From assembly GCF_000175215.2 (NCBI RefSeq), contig NC_014817.1, forward strand, positions 1,201,501-1,265,500: 64,000 nucleotides of DNA, written 5' to 3'. The DNA is from Asticcacaulis excentricus CB 48 (lineage in GTDB: Bacteria > Pseudomonadota > Alphaproteobacteria > Caulobacterales > Caulobacteraceae). The stretch's first letter is position 1. Each line of letters opens with the position of its first letter. The notes under the pieces were generated by a model, which saw only the letters and a list, made by a program, of their open reading frames with translations, was not told the origin of the DNA and made no database searches. Positions 34,673 through 43,565 of this stretch are shown here, one piece after another. Position numbers and translations under genes: made by a program.

Positions 34673-35232
34673 TATTTCGTTTCCAGAAAGCGCTTGAGCG
34701 CGCCGATGACCAGTTCGACGCTCTTGCCGTGCGACTGATCGCCGGTATCGACCGTGATGTCGGCCTTGGCGTAGAAGGGGTAGCGTTTGGCCTCGTGCTC
34801 GCGCAGGACCTCCATCGGGTCGCGGTCGCGCAGCAGCGGGCGATGGTTGCGGTTGGCGACGCGACGCGCAATGACGCGCAGATCGGTTTTAAGCCACACG
34901 GTGACGGCCTTTTGCCGGATGATGTCGTGGGTGGCGGGCTGCACAAAGGCCCCGCCGCCGGTCGCCAGTATCTGCGGCCCGTCGTCGAGCAGACGCGAAA
35001 TCACTTTCTGCTCGCCGTCGCGGAAGCCCGCCTCACCAAAGGCGGCAAAAATGTCGGAGACGCTGAGGCCTGCGGCCTTTTCGATCTCTTCGTCAGCGTC
35101 GCGGAAAGGCACGGCCAGGGCTTCGGCCAGCCGACGGCCCACCGTGGTCTTGCCCACACCCATCAGTCCCACCAGCGCCACCGGGCGTGGCAGGATCAGA
35201 CGCGGTTCAGTCGATTTCGAGGTCTCAGGCAC
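34672..35232 (-). CDS. aroK: Shikimate kinase
   Basis: 186 residues from GTG 35232; no in-frame ATG lies upstream. P-loop GLMGVGKTTVGRRLA (about residues 23-37), shikimate-binding DADEEIEKAAG, GGGAFV and LID-type residues RDRDPMEVLREHE. Phosphorylates shikimate in aromatic amino acid biosynthesis. Coupled to aroB; divergent from xerD. Confidence 0.94.
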   Translation of the reverse strand: MPETSKSTEPRLILPRPVALVGLMGVGKTTVGRRLAEALAVPFRDADEEIEKAAGLSVSDIFAAFGEAGFRDGEQKVISRLLDDGPQILATGGGAFVQPATHDIIRQKAVTVWLKTDLRVIARRVANRNHRPLLRDRDPMEVLREHEAKRYPFYAKADITVDTGDQSHGKSVELVIGALKRFLETK

Positions 35233-35371
35233 GACGCGCGCGCCCCGTGCGCGGAAAAACGATATGCATGAAGGTGCTTTACACGATGTTGGCCCGATTT
35301 AGCCAGTCATAAACCAAATTGCGTTGATAGTGCCAAGGAGGGTTAATCATACCCGTTTCGAAAGCCACACC

Positions 35372-36286
35372 ATGCGTCCCGATCCGCTCACCGCTTTTTT
35401 TGAGATGCTCAGCGTCGAACGCAATGCTTCGCCGCGCACGCGTGAGGCCTATGGTCACGACCTGCTCGATCTGCGCAACCATGCCGGGATCGATGCCGAC
35501 GGGCTTTTGACCCTCAACGAAGGTGATATTGCCGGGTTTTTTGCGGCGCTCGATGCGCGCGGGCTGGCCTCATCGACGCTTCAGCGCAAGCGCGCCGCTG
35601 TGCGGCAGTTCTATCGTTTCTGTGTGCGCGAGGGGCTGAGCGACAACGACCCCAGCCGCAAGATCGCCGCCGCCAAAAAAGGCCGGCCCCTGCCCAAAAT
35701 CCTCAGCCGCCAAGAGGTGGACGCCCTGATCGCCGCTGCGGATGCCAAGGACGCTCATCAGGCCACCCGCCTGCAATGTCTGATCGAGATCGCCTATGCG
35801 TCGGGGATGCGGGTGTCGGAGATCGTCGCCCTGCGCCTCGATGCCGTGCAAAAAGACCCGGCCTATCTGATCGTCAAAGGTAAGGGCGGCACCGAGCGGC
35901 TGGTGCCGCTCAACCCGTCGGCGCGCGCGGCCATTAAAGACTATCTCGATATCCGGCCGCTGTTCTTAAACGCAAAAGACAAGGCTAACCCCTATCTTTT
36001 CTGCTCGCGCGGGGCCGAAGGGCATCTGACGCGCCGCCGGGTTGGGCAGTTGCTGGACGAAGCGGCGCTTGAGGCCGGAATCGACCCGGCGCGCGTGTCG
36101 CCGCACGTGCTGCGCCATGCCTTTGCTACCCACCTGCTCGAAGGCGGAGCCGACCTGCGCGTCGTGCAGACCTTGCTGGGGCACGCCGACATTTCGACCA
36201 CGCAGGTCTATACCCATGTGGCGACCGAACGGCTGAAAGAGGTGGTTGAAACGCATCACCCGCTGTCGAAACGCCGCGCTGGGTAA
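35372..36286 (+). CDS. xerD: Site-specific tyrosine recombinase XerD
   Basis: 304 residues from ATG 35372 (MRPDPLTAFFEML); the TTG at 35324 gives an atypical extension. SAM-like N-terminal domain (ASPRTREAYGHDLLDL...). The catalytic set is complete: Arg in GMRVSEI, Lys in VKGKGGTERLV, HxxR in HVLRHAFATHLL, His in LGHADISTTQ and nucleophile Tyr in YTHV. Resolves chromosome dimers at dif with XerC. Its place beside aroKB and accA is the standard alphaproteobacterial order, so it is the housekeeping enzyme and not an integrase. Confidence 0.93.
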   Translation: MRPDPLTAFFEMLSVERNASPRTREAYGHDLLDLRNHAGIDADGLLTLNEGDIAGFFAALDARGLASSTLQRKRAAVRQFYRFCVREGLSDNDPSRKIAAAKKGRPLPKILSRQEVDALIAAADAKDAHQATRLQCLIEIAYASGMRVSEIVALRLDAVQKDPAYLIVKGKGGTERLVPLNPSARAAIKDYLDIRPLFLNAKDKANPYLFCSRGAEGHLTRRRVGQLLDEAALEAGIDPARVSPHVLRHAFATHLLEGGADLRVVQTLLGHADISTTQVYTHVATERLKEVVETHHPLSKRRAG

Positions 36287-36383
36287 GCGATTCCTGAACC
36301 CTTGTCCCTTCGGACATATTGCCCCCCGCCGCGACTTGGGATAAACGCCAAGGTTTGTAACGGAACCTGAGTCCCGGAAGATC

Positions 36384-37340
36384 ATGCGCCATTATCTCGA
36401 ATTCGAACGTCCGATCGCCGATCTGGAAGCCAAGATCGAGGAATTGTCGGCCCTGTCGTCTTCGGGAGGGGCTAATCTCGACATCGAAATCCGCGCCCTG
36501 CGCGAACGCACTCAGGTGCTGATCCGGGAAACCTATGACCGCCTTGAGCCGTGGCAGAAGACCATGGTCGCCCGCCACCCGGAACGCCCGCATCTGGTCG
36601 ATTATCTTAATGGCCTGATCGAGGACTTTGTGGAGCTGCGCGGTGACCGAAAATTTGGCGACGATCAGGCGATTGTCGGCGGTCTGGGCCGTTTCCGCGG
36701 GCGCTCTGTGGTCGTGATGGGCCACGAAAAGGGCCGCGACACCAATTCGCGCCTGCGCCACAATTTCGGCATGGCGCGTCCGGAAGGCTATCGCAAGGCG
36801 GTGCGCCTGATGGACATGGCTGAACAATATGGCCTGCCGGTCATCACCTTTGTCGATACGGCGGGCGCCTATCCGGGCATCGGGGCCGAAGAACGCGGTC
36901 AGGCCGAGGCCATTGCGCGTTCGACCGAGCGCGGCCTGACGCTGAAAGTGCCGTTTGTGGCCACTGTCACCGGCGAAGGCGGGTCGGGCGGGGCGATTGC
37001 GCTGGCGGCTGCCAACCGCGTGCTGATCCTTGAACACTCCATTTATTCTGTGATTTCGCCGGAAGGCGCGGCCTCAATCCTGTGGCGCGACGGCTCGCGC
37101 GCCAAGGACGCCGCCGATCAGATGAAGATCACCGCCACCGACCTGCTCAAACTCGGTATCGTCGATCGCATCATCGAAGAACCCGCCGGCGGCGCGCACG
37201 CCGACAAGGACGCGGCGATCAAAAAGGTCGGCGATGTGGTGGAATCCGAGCTTCAGGCGCTAGATTATCTGTCGCCGGATCAACTGGTGGCGCAGCGCGC
37301 CGAGCGCTTCTATAAGATCGGCCAGACGGGGCTGGTTTAA
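36384..37340 (+). CDS. accA: Acetyl-CoA carboxylase carboxyltransferase subunit alpha
   Basis: 318 residues, the standard length. Opens with YLEFERPIADLEAKIEEL. Carries the crotonase-fold carboxyltransferase motifs DTAGAYPGIGAEERGQAEAIA and GEGGSGGAIALAAANRVL (read in parts) and SVISPEGAASILWRD. Makes malonyl-CoA with AccD (not in the window) for fatty acid synthesis. ATG 36384 preceded by GGAAG. Confidence 0.97.
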   Translation: MRHYLEFERPIADLEAKIEELSALSSSGGANLDIEIRALRERTQVLIRETYDRLEPWQKTMVARHPERPHLVDYLNGLIEDFVELRGDRKFGDDQAIVGGLGRFRGRSVVVMGHEKGRDTNSRLRHNFGMARPEGYRKAVRLMDMAEQYGLPVITFVDTAGAYPGIGAEERGQAEAIARSTERGLTLKVPFVATVTGEGGSGGAIALAAANRVLILEHSIYSVISPEGAASILWRDGSRAKDAADQMKITATDLLKLGIVDRIIEEPAGGAHADKDAAIKKVGDVVESELQALDYLSPDQLVAQRAERFYKIGQTGLV

Positions 37341-37358
37341 GATTTTCCGGGGGGAAGA

Positions 37359-37970
37359 TTGATTGACGCTGATTTTAAACCGCTGGGCCGGCTGACCGAT
37401 TGGACATGCTGGCTGACGGGATTTGCCATTGTTGGCAAAGGGTTGGTTTTCGGAGCTATATTGGGGTTGTTTGATCCCATCCGGGTAACCCTGTGGTGGG
37501 ATTATTCCTACACGCTGGTCGATGGTGTCGCAGACGGTGCGGCCTTGGTGTCAGGTATTGTCGGCCTTTGGTGGATTTACGTGGCTGCCCGCAACGCCGA
37601 TGCCATAGACGATACGATCATGCAGACTACGCCGGCTTGGGCGGTGGGCTGGTTTTTTGTGCCGATACTCGGTCTGTGGAAGCCTTACGGTGCGATGAAG
37701 CAAATCTGGCTGGCCAGTCAGGCGGACAGCGTTAACGATCCCAAAGCATCACCGATTTTGTTGATCTGGTGGATCTGCTTTATCTTCGCTCGGATTTTTG
37801 AAGGCGTTCAGCGCAACGCCGTGCGTGACGATGTACAGAGCATCTTCAGACAACCCTTGTGGATCGCCTTGGGATTATCCGTTCTCAGTGGCATCTTTTT
37901 CATTCTGATCGTAAAACGAACGGATCAATTTCAGTCGCAACGCCCGTCCGAAAAGATAGGCGTCTTCTGA
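37359..37970 (+). CDS. DUF4328-type membrane protein
   Basis: 203 residues starting TTG 37359 behind GGGGGGAAG. About five membrane segments. The AWAVGWFFVPILGLWKPYGAMKQIW stretch (quoted in part: GWFFVPILGLWKPY) is the hallmark of DUF4328 proteins. Function unknown. Eighteen bases after accA, so possibly transcribed with it. It stops just before the convergent gene at 37972. Confidence 0.8.
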   Translation: MIDADFKPLGRLTDWTCWLTGFAIVGKGLVFGAILGLFDPIRVTLWWDYSYTLVDGVADGAALVSGIVGLWWIYVAARNADAIDDTIMQTTPAWAVGWFFVPILGLWKPYGAMKQIWLASQADSVNDPKASPILLIWWICFIFARIFEGVQRNAVRDDVQSIFRQPLWIALGLSVLSGIFFILIVKRTDQFQSQRPSEKIGVF

Positions 37971-37971
37971 G

Positions 37972-38448
37972 TCAGAACCCCACCGTCTCCGGGGCATCGC
38001 CCTTGGCGAAGGTCAAACTTCTGGTCACGCCGTTAATCCGTACATTGACCAACCCGACGCCGGTTTTGCGCGAGTTCGGAAACAGGCCATAGGCGACGGT
38101 CACGGTCTTGGGCAAGCGGTCCAGCTTGCCCTTGAAGGTGAATTGCAGGTCGTCGCCCCAGGCTTCGTAGGCGAAAAAGTCGAGCCTCTGACCATTGATC
38201 GTGAAGGCGTCGCGCAGGTGGCCTTCCAGTGCCTTGAGGGCGTCCGGATCGTCTACGGAGGGCTGCGCATCTGGGGCCAGCTCAACCAGTTCCGGCTCGC
38301 TGTCGTGTGCCGACAGGGTATGGATCACCGTTACGGTGCCATCGGCGGCGATTTCCACCACACTCAGTGTATGATGGCCGCGATGGGCCCACGCGGGAGA
38401 GGCGAGTATCAGGGCGGCCCCTCCCAGCAGGAAACCGCGTCGGATCAC
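37972..38448 (-). CDS. Small secreted protein, DUF6702-like
   Basis: 158 residues with a signal peptide containing a twin arginine (MIRRGFLLGGAALILASPAWA); Tat or Sec export is possible. The mature part begins HRGHHTLSVVEI and contains SAHDSEPELVEL and a beta-rich end with GLFPNSRKTGVGLVNV. It resembles small periplasmic DUF6702 proteins, a tentative match. The start overlaps the M1 peptidase stop as ATGA, so the two are made together. Confidence 0.75.
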   Translation of the reverse strand: MIRRGFLLGGAALILASPAWAHRGHHTLSVVEIAADGTVTVIHTLSAHDSEPELVELAPDAQPSVDDPDALKALEGHLRDAFTINGQRLDFFAYEAWGDDLQFTFKGKLDRLPKTVTVAYGLFPNSRKTGVGLVNVRINGVTRSLTFAKGDAPETVGF

Positions 38449-40838
38449 TTCTTGTCCGCCTTTTTAGGCTGGGTTTTCAGGCTGTCCGGCGTGACGACCA
38501 GTTCGTCGTCCTTCATGCGGTTGGGGCCGTCTTCGCCTTCGCGGACCTCAAAGCGCTGCTCGTCGATCTTGCGCGGGAAGGCGTTATTGGACACATCGGC
38601 ATCCGCCGTTTCCCACAACGGGTCAATAACCGCCTGTTTCAGCGTTTTCAGTGTCGCGTGCTGCCACGTGACCTGCGCCGGATTATAGCGCCACACTTCG
38701 GCCGGGATGCGCACGGTTTCGGAGGTGCCGTCGGTGTAATCCATCTTGAGGATCACCGGCATGACTAGCCCTCCCTTATTGCGGAAGGTGAAATTGTAGA
38801 AGTTGTCCTTCACCGCCAGCGCCTCTTTCAGGTCCGGGTCGATGTCCTTTTGCAAGTCTGCATACTTCTTCTTTTCCTTGACCGTGGGTTCCCACTTGTC
38901 ATCGGTATTGTAGTAATCGACCGTGGCCGGGTCGGTCTCAACGACCGTCTTGCCCGTATTGCGCGCGGCGGTCAGCGAGTCGGGCTGCGCGTCGTCCTGC
39001 ACCTTTTCCCAAGCCTTTTCGACGACCGGATCACGCGTGTTGAGGCGGGCCTTCTTCACATCGGCCAGCTCAATATCCACGTGGTCGGTCGAATAGAACC
39101 AGCCGCGCCAGAACCAGTCGAGGTCGGTGCCCGATGCTTCTTCCATGGTACGGAAGAAGTCATAGGGGGTCGGGCGTTTGAACTGCCAGCGGCGCGAATA
39201 TTCCTTGAAGGCGAAGTCGAACTTTTCGCGGCCCAGAACGGTTTCACGCAGGATGGTCAGCGCCGCCGCCGGCTTGCCATAGGCGTTGTTGCCAAATTGC
39301 GGGATCGATTCCGAATTGGTCATGATCGGCACCTGATTTTCGCTCAGCATGTACTCGACCATCGACTTGGGCTCACCGCGGCGGGTGGGGTAGTCCTTGT
39401 CCCATTCCTTTTCAGCTTGAAACTGGAGGAAGGAGTTGATGCCTTCGTCCATCCACGTCCATTGACGCTCATCGGAATTGACCGTCATCGGGAACCAGAT
39501 GTGGCCGATTTCGTGGATGACCACGCCGATCAGGCCGTATTTGGCGCGTTCCGTGTAGGTCAGCTCGCCCGTCTTCTTATCCTTCACCGGGCGCGGCCCG
39601 TTGAAGGTGATCATCGGATATTCCATGCCGCCAACCGGCCCGTTGACCGACTGCGCCGTCGGGTAGGGGTAGGCGAAGGCGAACTTTCCATAGACATTCA
39701 GCGTATGAGCAATGGACTTGGTGGAATAGGCGTCCCACAGCGGGCGCGCCTCCTTTGGGAAAAAGGACATGGCCATTACGGTGGGGTGCGCCGGGTCGGC
39801 ATTCTTGACCCCCATGGCGTCCCAGATGAATTTACGCGACGAGCCGAAGGCAAAATCGCGCACATTGTCGGCCCGGAACTTCCAGGTTTTGGTCCCCGTG
39901 GCCTTACTTTTTTCAGCGGCGGCGGCCTCATCCGGCGTGACGACATAGACCGGGGACGAAGCGGTTCTGGCCTCAATGTAGCGCTTTTGCTGCGCGGCGG
40001 TCAGCACTTCGCCGGGATTGAGCAGTTCGCCGGTGGCCGACACAATGTGATCGGCGGGGACGGTCAGCTCGACCTCATAGTCGCCAAATTCCAGCGTGAA
40101 TTCGCCTGACCCGATAAAGGCCTTGTTGTGCCAGCCTTCATAGTCCGAATAAACGGCCAGACGCGGGAACCACTGGGCGCCCAGAAAGATGCAGTTGCCG
40201 TCTTCGCCCGGCTTGGTGAAGCATTCATAGCCCGAACGGCCGCCAACCACCTTGGTTTCAGGCAAGGGCACACTCCACGACACGGTAAAGGTCAGGCTTT
40301 CGCCCGACTTCAGCGGCTGCGCCAGATCAATGCGCATCAGGGTGTCATTGAGCGTGAAGGCTAGGGCGCTGCCGTCGGCGGCGGTGACTTTCAGGTCGTT
40401 GAAGCCGCCTTCCCACACTTGCATTCGCTTAACGCGGCGCACTTCGCCCACGGAAATCTCTTTCGACGACGAGACAGTATCGGTCAGTTGCGCGATGGAA
40501 TCGCGCTTGTAATTGTTCTGATCGAGCATCAGCCACAGATAGCGCAGCGTATCGGGCGAATTGTTCTTATAGGTGACGGTCTGGGTCGCCGTCAGGGTGC
40601 GCGTCGCCTCGTTCAGCGAAGCCTTGATTCGGTAATCGACCTTTTGCTGCCAGTAGCGATAGCCCGGCTCACCGGCGGCGTTGCGGTAATCGGTGGGCGT
40701 CGGCCATTCCTCGCCTTCCAACTGGCGGAACTTGTCCTCAAATCGGCCCTTGGTCTGTTCGACCGGATCGGCCAGAGCAACAGAGGTGACGGCCGGCAAG
40801 GCCAGGACGCACGAAGCGAGTAGAAGTTTTTTAAACAC
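38445..40838 (-). CDS. M1-family metallopeptidase (aminopeptidase N-like), exported
   Basis: 797 residues from GTG 40838 (MFKKLLLASCVLALPA); a TTG at 40853 is the other candidate. Signal peptide ending ...SVALADP; an LASC lipobox look-alike is too close to the start to be convincing. An N-terminal beta saddle precedes the catalytic domain with HEIGHIWFP (about residue 446) and the downstream Glu in WMDEGINSF. The C-terminal part is long and charged. Cleaves N-terminal residues from periplasmic peptides. Followed by a coupled small secreted protein. Confidence 0.92.
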   Translation of the reverse strand: MFKKLLLASCVLALPAVTSVALADPVEQTKGRFEDKFRQLEGEEWPTPTDYRNAAGEPGYRYWQQKVDYRIKASLNEATRTLTATQTVTYKNNSPDTLRYLWLMLDQNNYKRDSIAQLTDTVSSSKEISVGEVRRVKRMQVWEGGFNDLKVTAADGSALAFTLNDTLMRIDLAQPLKSGESLTFTVSWSVPLPETKVVGGRSGYECFTKPGEDGNCIFLGAQWFPRLAVYSDYEGWHNKAFIGSGEFTLEFGDYEVELTVPADHIVSATGELLNPGEVLTAAQQKRYIEARTASSPVYVVTPDEAAAAEKSKATGTKTWKFRADNVRDFAFGSSRKFIWDAMGVKNADPAHPTVMAMSFFPKEARPLWDAYSTKSIAHTLNVYGKFAFAYPYPTAQSVNGPVGGMEYPMITFNGPRPVKDKKTGELTYTERAKYGLIGVVIHEIGHIWFPMTVNSDERQWTWMDEGINSFLQFQAEKEWDKDYPTRRGEPKSMVEYMLSENQVPIMTNSESIPQFGNNAYGKPAAALTILRETVLGREKFDFAFKEYSRRWQFKRPTPYDFFRTMEEASGTDLDWFWRGWFYSTDHVDIELADVKKARLNTRDPVVEKAWEKVQDDAQPDSLTAARNTGKTVVETDPATVDYYNTDDKWEPTVKEKKKYADLQKDIDPDLKEALAVKDNFYNFTFRNKGGLVMPVILKMDYTDGTSETVRIPAEVWRYNPAQVTWQHATLKTLKQAVIDPLWETADADVSNNAFPRKIDEQRFEVREGEDGPNRMKDDELVVTPDSLKTQPKKADKK

Positions 40839-40903
40839 GGATGGCCCCAGCAAAAGTCTTTATAGGTTCCTTTTGAAACGAATTTTGCGGAACGCGCAAG
40901 CTC

Positions 40904-41800
40904 TTAAGCGCTTGTCTGCTCACCCGTGGCGGCGGACAGCGCCTTTTCCATGGTCACCTGATGCGGATAGGGGATGTAGATACCCGCCGCACCGAATTCT
41001 TCCTTGACCGATTTCAGCACATCAGCGCGCACCTGACCGTGCTGAGCTACCGTTACCTGCGCCGTCACTTTCAACTGCACCCCATTGTCCGCGAAGTTTT
41101 CGACCCCGGCCCAGACCTCCGGCGTGGACAGGGTGCCTGGGTGCGAGCCCATCACCTTTTTCAGAATGGATAGGGCCTTATCGAGATCGGTGGCGAAATC
41201 GACGGTCACCATTATTGCCAGGGTGCGGTGCCCGTAGTGGCTGATATTGATGATGCGGTCGGAAAAGATCTTGGCATTGGGGATATAGACCTTGTGGCTG
41301 TCGCCATTGGTCAGTTCGGTCGAAAACAGCCCCAGCCGCCCGACGGTGCCGGTGACATCGCCAATCGTCACCGTATCGCCGATGCGATAGGGCTTTTGCA
41401 CCAGCAGCATGATGCCCGACGCGACGTTCGACAGCGTGCCTTGCAACGCCAGACCAATCGCCAGAGACGCCGCCCCCAGCACGGTCAGGATCGAGGTCGT
41501 CTGCACGCCCAGTCGGTTGAGGATAACCACAAGGCCAACCACCATGATCAGCCACCACACCACCTGCGACAGAAACTCGGGCAGGGTGCGGTCAGCGTCG
41601 GAATGGGCGTAGCGTTTGGCGGCTTTGCGTACTGTGTTCGACAGCCACTGCGACAGGAACAGGGTGACCATAAGGATCAGGGCGGCGATCAGCAGGTTCG
41701 ACAGAAACGCCGAATGCTGCGTCAGGTCACCCCAGAAGGTTTGCACATTGCTGACGAAATAGTTGAAGCGCTGCGGGATTTCACGAAAATCGAACGTCAT
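40904..41800 (-). CDS. Small-conductance mechanosensitive channel (MscS family)
   Basis: 298 residues. Three membrane helices (about 29-52, 75-96, 100-130) with the pore helix LGAASLAIGLALQGTLSNVASGIMLL, read in parts, then the cytoplasmic beta domain RIGDTVTIGDVTGTVGRLGLFST and VYIPNAKIFSDRIINIS. It releases solutes on osmotic downshift. Stands ten bases after the DUF3298-like gene's stop on the same strand. Confidence 0.94.
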   Translation of the reverse strand: MTFDFREIPQRFNYFVSNVQTFWGDLTQHSAFLSNLLIAALILMVTLFLSQWLSNTVRKAAKRYAHSDADRTLPEFLSQVVWWLIMVVGLVVILNRLGVQTTSILTVLGAASLAIGLALQGTLSNVASGIMLLVQKPYRIGDTVTIGDVTGTVGRLGLFSTELTNGDSHKVYIPNAKIFSDRIINISHYGHRTLAIMVTVDFATDLDKALSILKKVMGSHPGTLSTPEVWAGVENFADNGVQLKVTAQVTVAQHGQVRADVLKSVKEEFGAAGIYIPYPHQVTMEKALSAATGEQTSA

Positions 41801-41809
41801 CTCAAGGCC

Positions 41810-42997
41810 TTAAAGTCCGCTAAAATGAGTCTTAGCTTGGGGCCGCCACAGGGCTTTCAGGGCGCTGTACGGCACGACGTAATATTCCCCCATGCACGCG
41901 CCCATGACGTGTGGCAGATCGCTCAGGCTGAAGACGAGTCCCTTGTCGCTGAACGACAGCGAATAGCCGTAACCGAGGTCATCACTTAGGCATTCGCCTA
42001 CATCCGTGTCACCGACGAACCACGGCGATTTGGGCGTTAGTTTGGCTTTCAACGCCTGATATTCCGGGGTTTCGACCGGAGCGCCGTCGGTATCGGTTTT
42101 GGCCGGTCGCGCATAAAGTTTCAGTACCTGATCGGGGTCCAGCGCCTGCCCGCTTTTCAGGTCATAGGTGGTGCGGTTCCAGAAATTATTGGGATGCGCC
42201 CCGCCGCAATAGGTCGAACCCGACTGTTGCACCGTCATCAGGGTGGCGCTCAGATAGGTGATTGTGGTCGTCGTTTCGTCAAAGCCGCCCGCTGTTCCGC
42301 CCGCGGGACTGCTTTCCTTGCTTTCGGCCAGACAGCTGAGCGCACCATCTACCATCTGGAAGCGTAGCCCATCCAGCAGACGGTTGGCCAGAGGCAGGGT
42401 CTTCGCGTCCGGCGCGCGCGTCAGGCGCACGCCCGACACGCCCGTCGCCTTGTCGGTGACGGTACGCAGGGCGTAGCCCTCCAGCATCGTCTCCTTGCCT
42501 TCAGTCAGGCCGGAGTCATAAAGGCGGCTGAGATAAGGGTTATCGAGCGCCGCGACAGGGCTGTCGTAGGACAGGCCGGAACGCAGGGTCGTCGCGTCAG
42601 CCACGCGCTCAGCCGGGGTAAAGCGGCGTTCAGCAACCTTTTTCAGCACGACGTCGCGGTTGATCTTCTTGCCCGCCTGACCCAGCCACTGACCGCTTAG
42701 GCCGGTCGCCGTGGCCTTCAGTTGCAGCTTGCCGACCAGCGGGCAGCTGTCTTCCCAGCAGTTGGTGCGCTCCTCGAACGTCAAGGGGCCGCTGGCCGTC
42801 AGAGGAATATTCAGATGATAGCGGCTGTAGAAATACTGCGCCGTGGTCAGGTTGCCCTGTTTGACGATTTCGATGACCACCGGGGCCTTGCCGATCGTGC
42901 CCTCATACACGGTCTGGGTGGCGGGCACCTGCGCCAGTGCCGAACCGGCGACAATGACGGCCAGCAATGTCGTTGCGAGAAATCCTTTAAACCTCAT
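41810..42997 (-). CDS. Secreted DUF3298-like protein
   Basis: 395 residues from ATG 42997 (MRFKGFLATTLLAVIVAG), which has GGGGGCAAGG upstream; ATG 43009 lacks one. Signal peptide to about residue 23. The C-terminal half holds STYCGGAHPNNFWNRTTYDL...GQALDPDQVL and a final strand region, like the DUF3298/RsiV extracytoplasmic domain. Cys pairs (CWEDSC) suggest disulfides. Function unknown. It overlaps the end of tadA by 11 bp. Confidence 0.75.
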   Translation of the reverse strand: MRFKGFLATTLLAVIVAGSALAQVPATQTVYEGTIGKAPVVIEIVKQGNLTTAQYFYSRYHLNIPLTASGPLTFEERTNCWEDSCPLVGKLQLKATATGLSGQWLGQAGKKINRDVVLKKVAERRFTPAERVADATTLRSGLSYDSPVAALDNPYLSRLYDSGLTEGKETMLEGYALRTVTDKATGVSGVRLTRAPDAKTLPLANRLLDGLRFQMVDGALSCLAESKESSPAGGTAGGFDETTTTITYLSATLMTVQQSGSTYCGGAHPNNFWNRTTYDLKSGQALDPDQVLKLYARPAKTDTDGAPVETPEYQALKAKLTPKSPWFVGDTDVGECLSDDLGYGYSLSFSDKGLVFSLSDLPHVMGACMGEYYVVPYSALKALWRPQAKTHFSGL

Positions 42998-43493
42998 CCT
43001 TGCCCCCATCCGATGTGCGGACTTTACGCCGCTGTCTGAAAAAGTCTTTTAGCACCTGACCCGTCTCGGCCTCAAGCACGCCGCCGGTGACTTCGGGAGC
43101 CCAGTGGCAGGTCGGCTGCGCAAAAAAGCGCGGGCCGCTCTCGACCGCGCCGCCCTTAGGGTCAGAGGCCCCATATATCACCCGTCCGATACGGGCGTGC
43201 GACAGCGCACCGGCGCACATGACGCACGGTTCCAGCGTCACATAGATCCACAGATCGGTCAGGCGATAATTGCCCACAACCTGCCCCGCGGCGCGTAGAG
43301 CCAGTATTTCGGCATGGGCGGAGGGGTCGTTAAGTTTAATGGGTGCGTTTTTTGCGCGCGCAATGATGGTTTTACTTGACGGATCGTAGATTAAAGCGCC
43401 TATCGGCACCTCGCCGGCCTGGGCGGCCTTTTCGGCCTCGTCCAGCGCCAGACGCATCAGGGTTTTGTCAGTCATGTCCTGTGGAGAGTCCAT
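42987..43493 (-). CDS. tadA: tRNA-specific adenosine deaminase
   Basis: 168 residues from ATG 43493, or 162 from ATG 43475 (MTDKTLMRLALDEAEKAA); neither has a clear ribosome site at ideal spacing. Zinc deaminase motifs HAEILALR (catalytic Glu) and PCVMCAGALSHARIGRVIYG (read in parts). Converts A34 to inosine in tRNA-Arg. Divergent from the rluB gene, as in many alphaproteobacteria. Confidence 0.95.
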   Translation of the reverse strand: MDSPQDMTDKTLMRLALDEAEKAAQAGEVPIGALIYDPSSKTIIARAKNAPIKLNDPSAHAEILALRAAGQVVGNYRLTDLWIYVTLEPCVMCAGALSHARIGRVIYGASDPKGGAVESGPRFFAQPTCHWAPEVTGGVLEAETGQVLKDFFRQRRKVRTSDGGKDEV

Positions 43494-43565
43494 TGGGGTT
43501 GATGACCGGCAAACCGCTGCGGCGTCAAGTTAAAAGGCCCTGCGTGAGCAGGCCCAGTCAGGAAA

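Noticed and set aside
35225..35270. 14-codon ORF just before aroK (MHIVFPRTGRARRA) as a leader peptide
   Set aside because: No regulatory codons or attenuator structure; it is too short to support.
35372..36286. XerD considered as a phage or island integrase
   Set aside because: The length, motifs and aroKB-xerD-accA order are those of the chromosomal dimer-resolution enzyme, and no island genes are adjacent.
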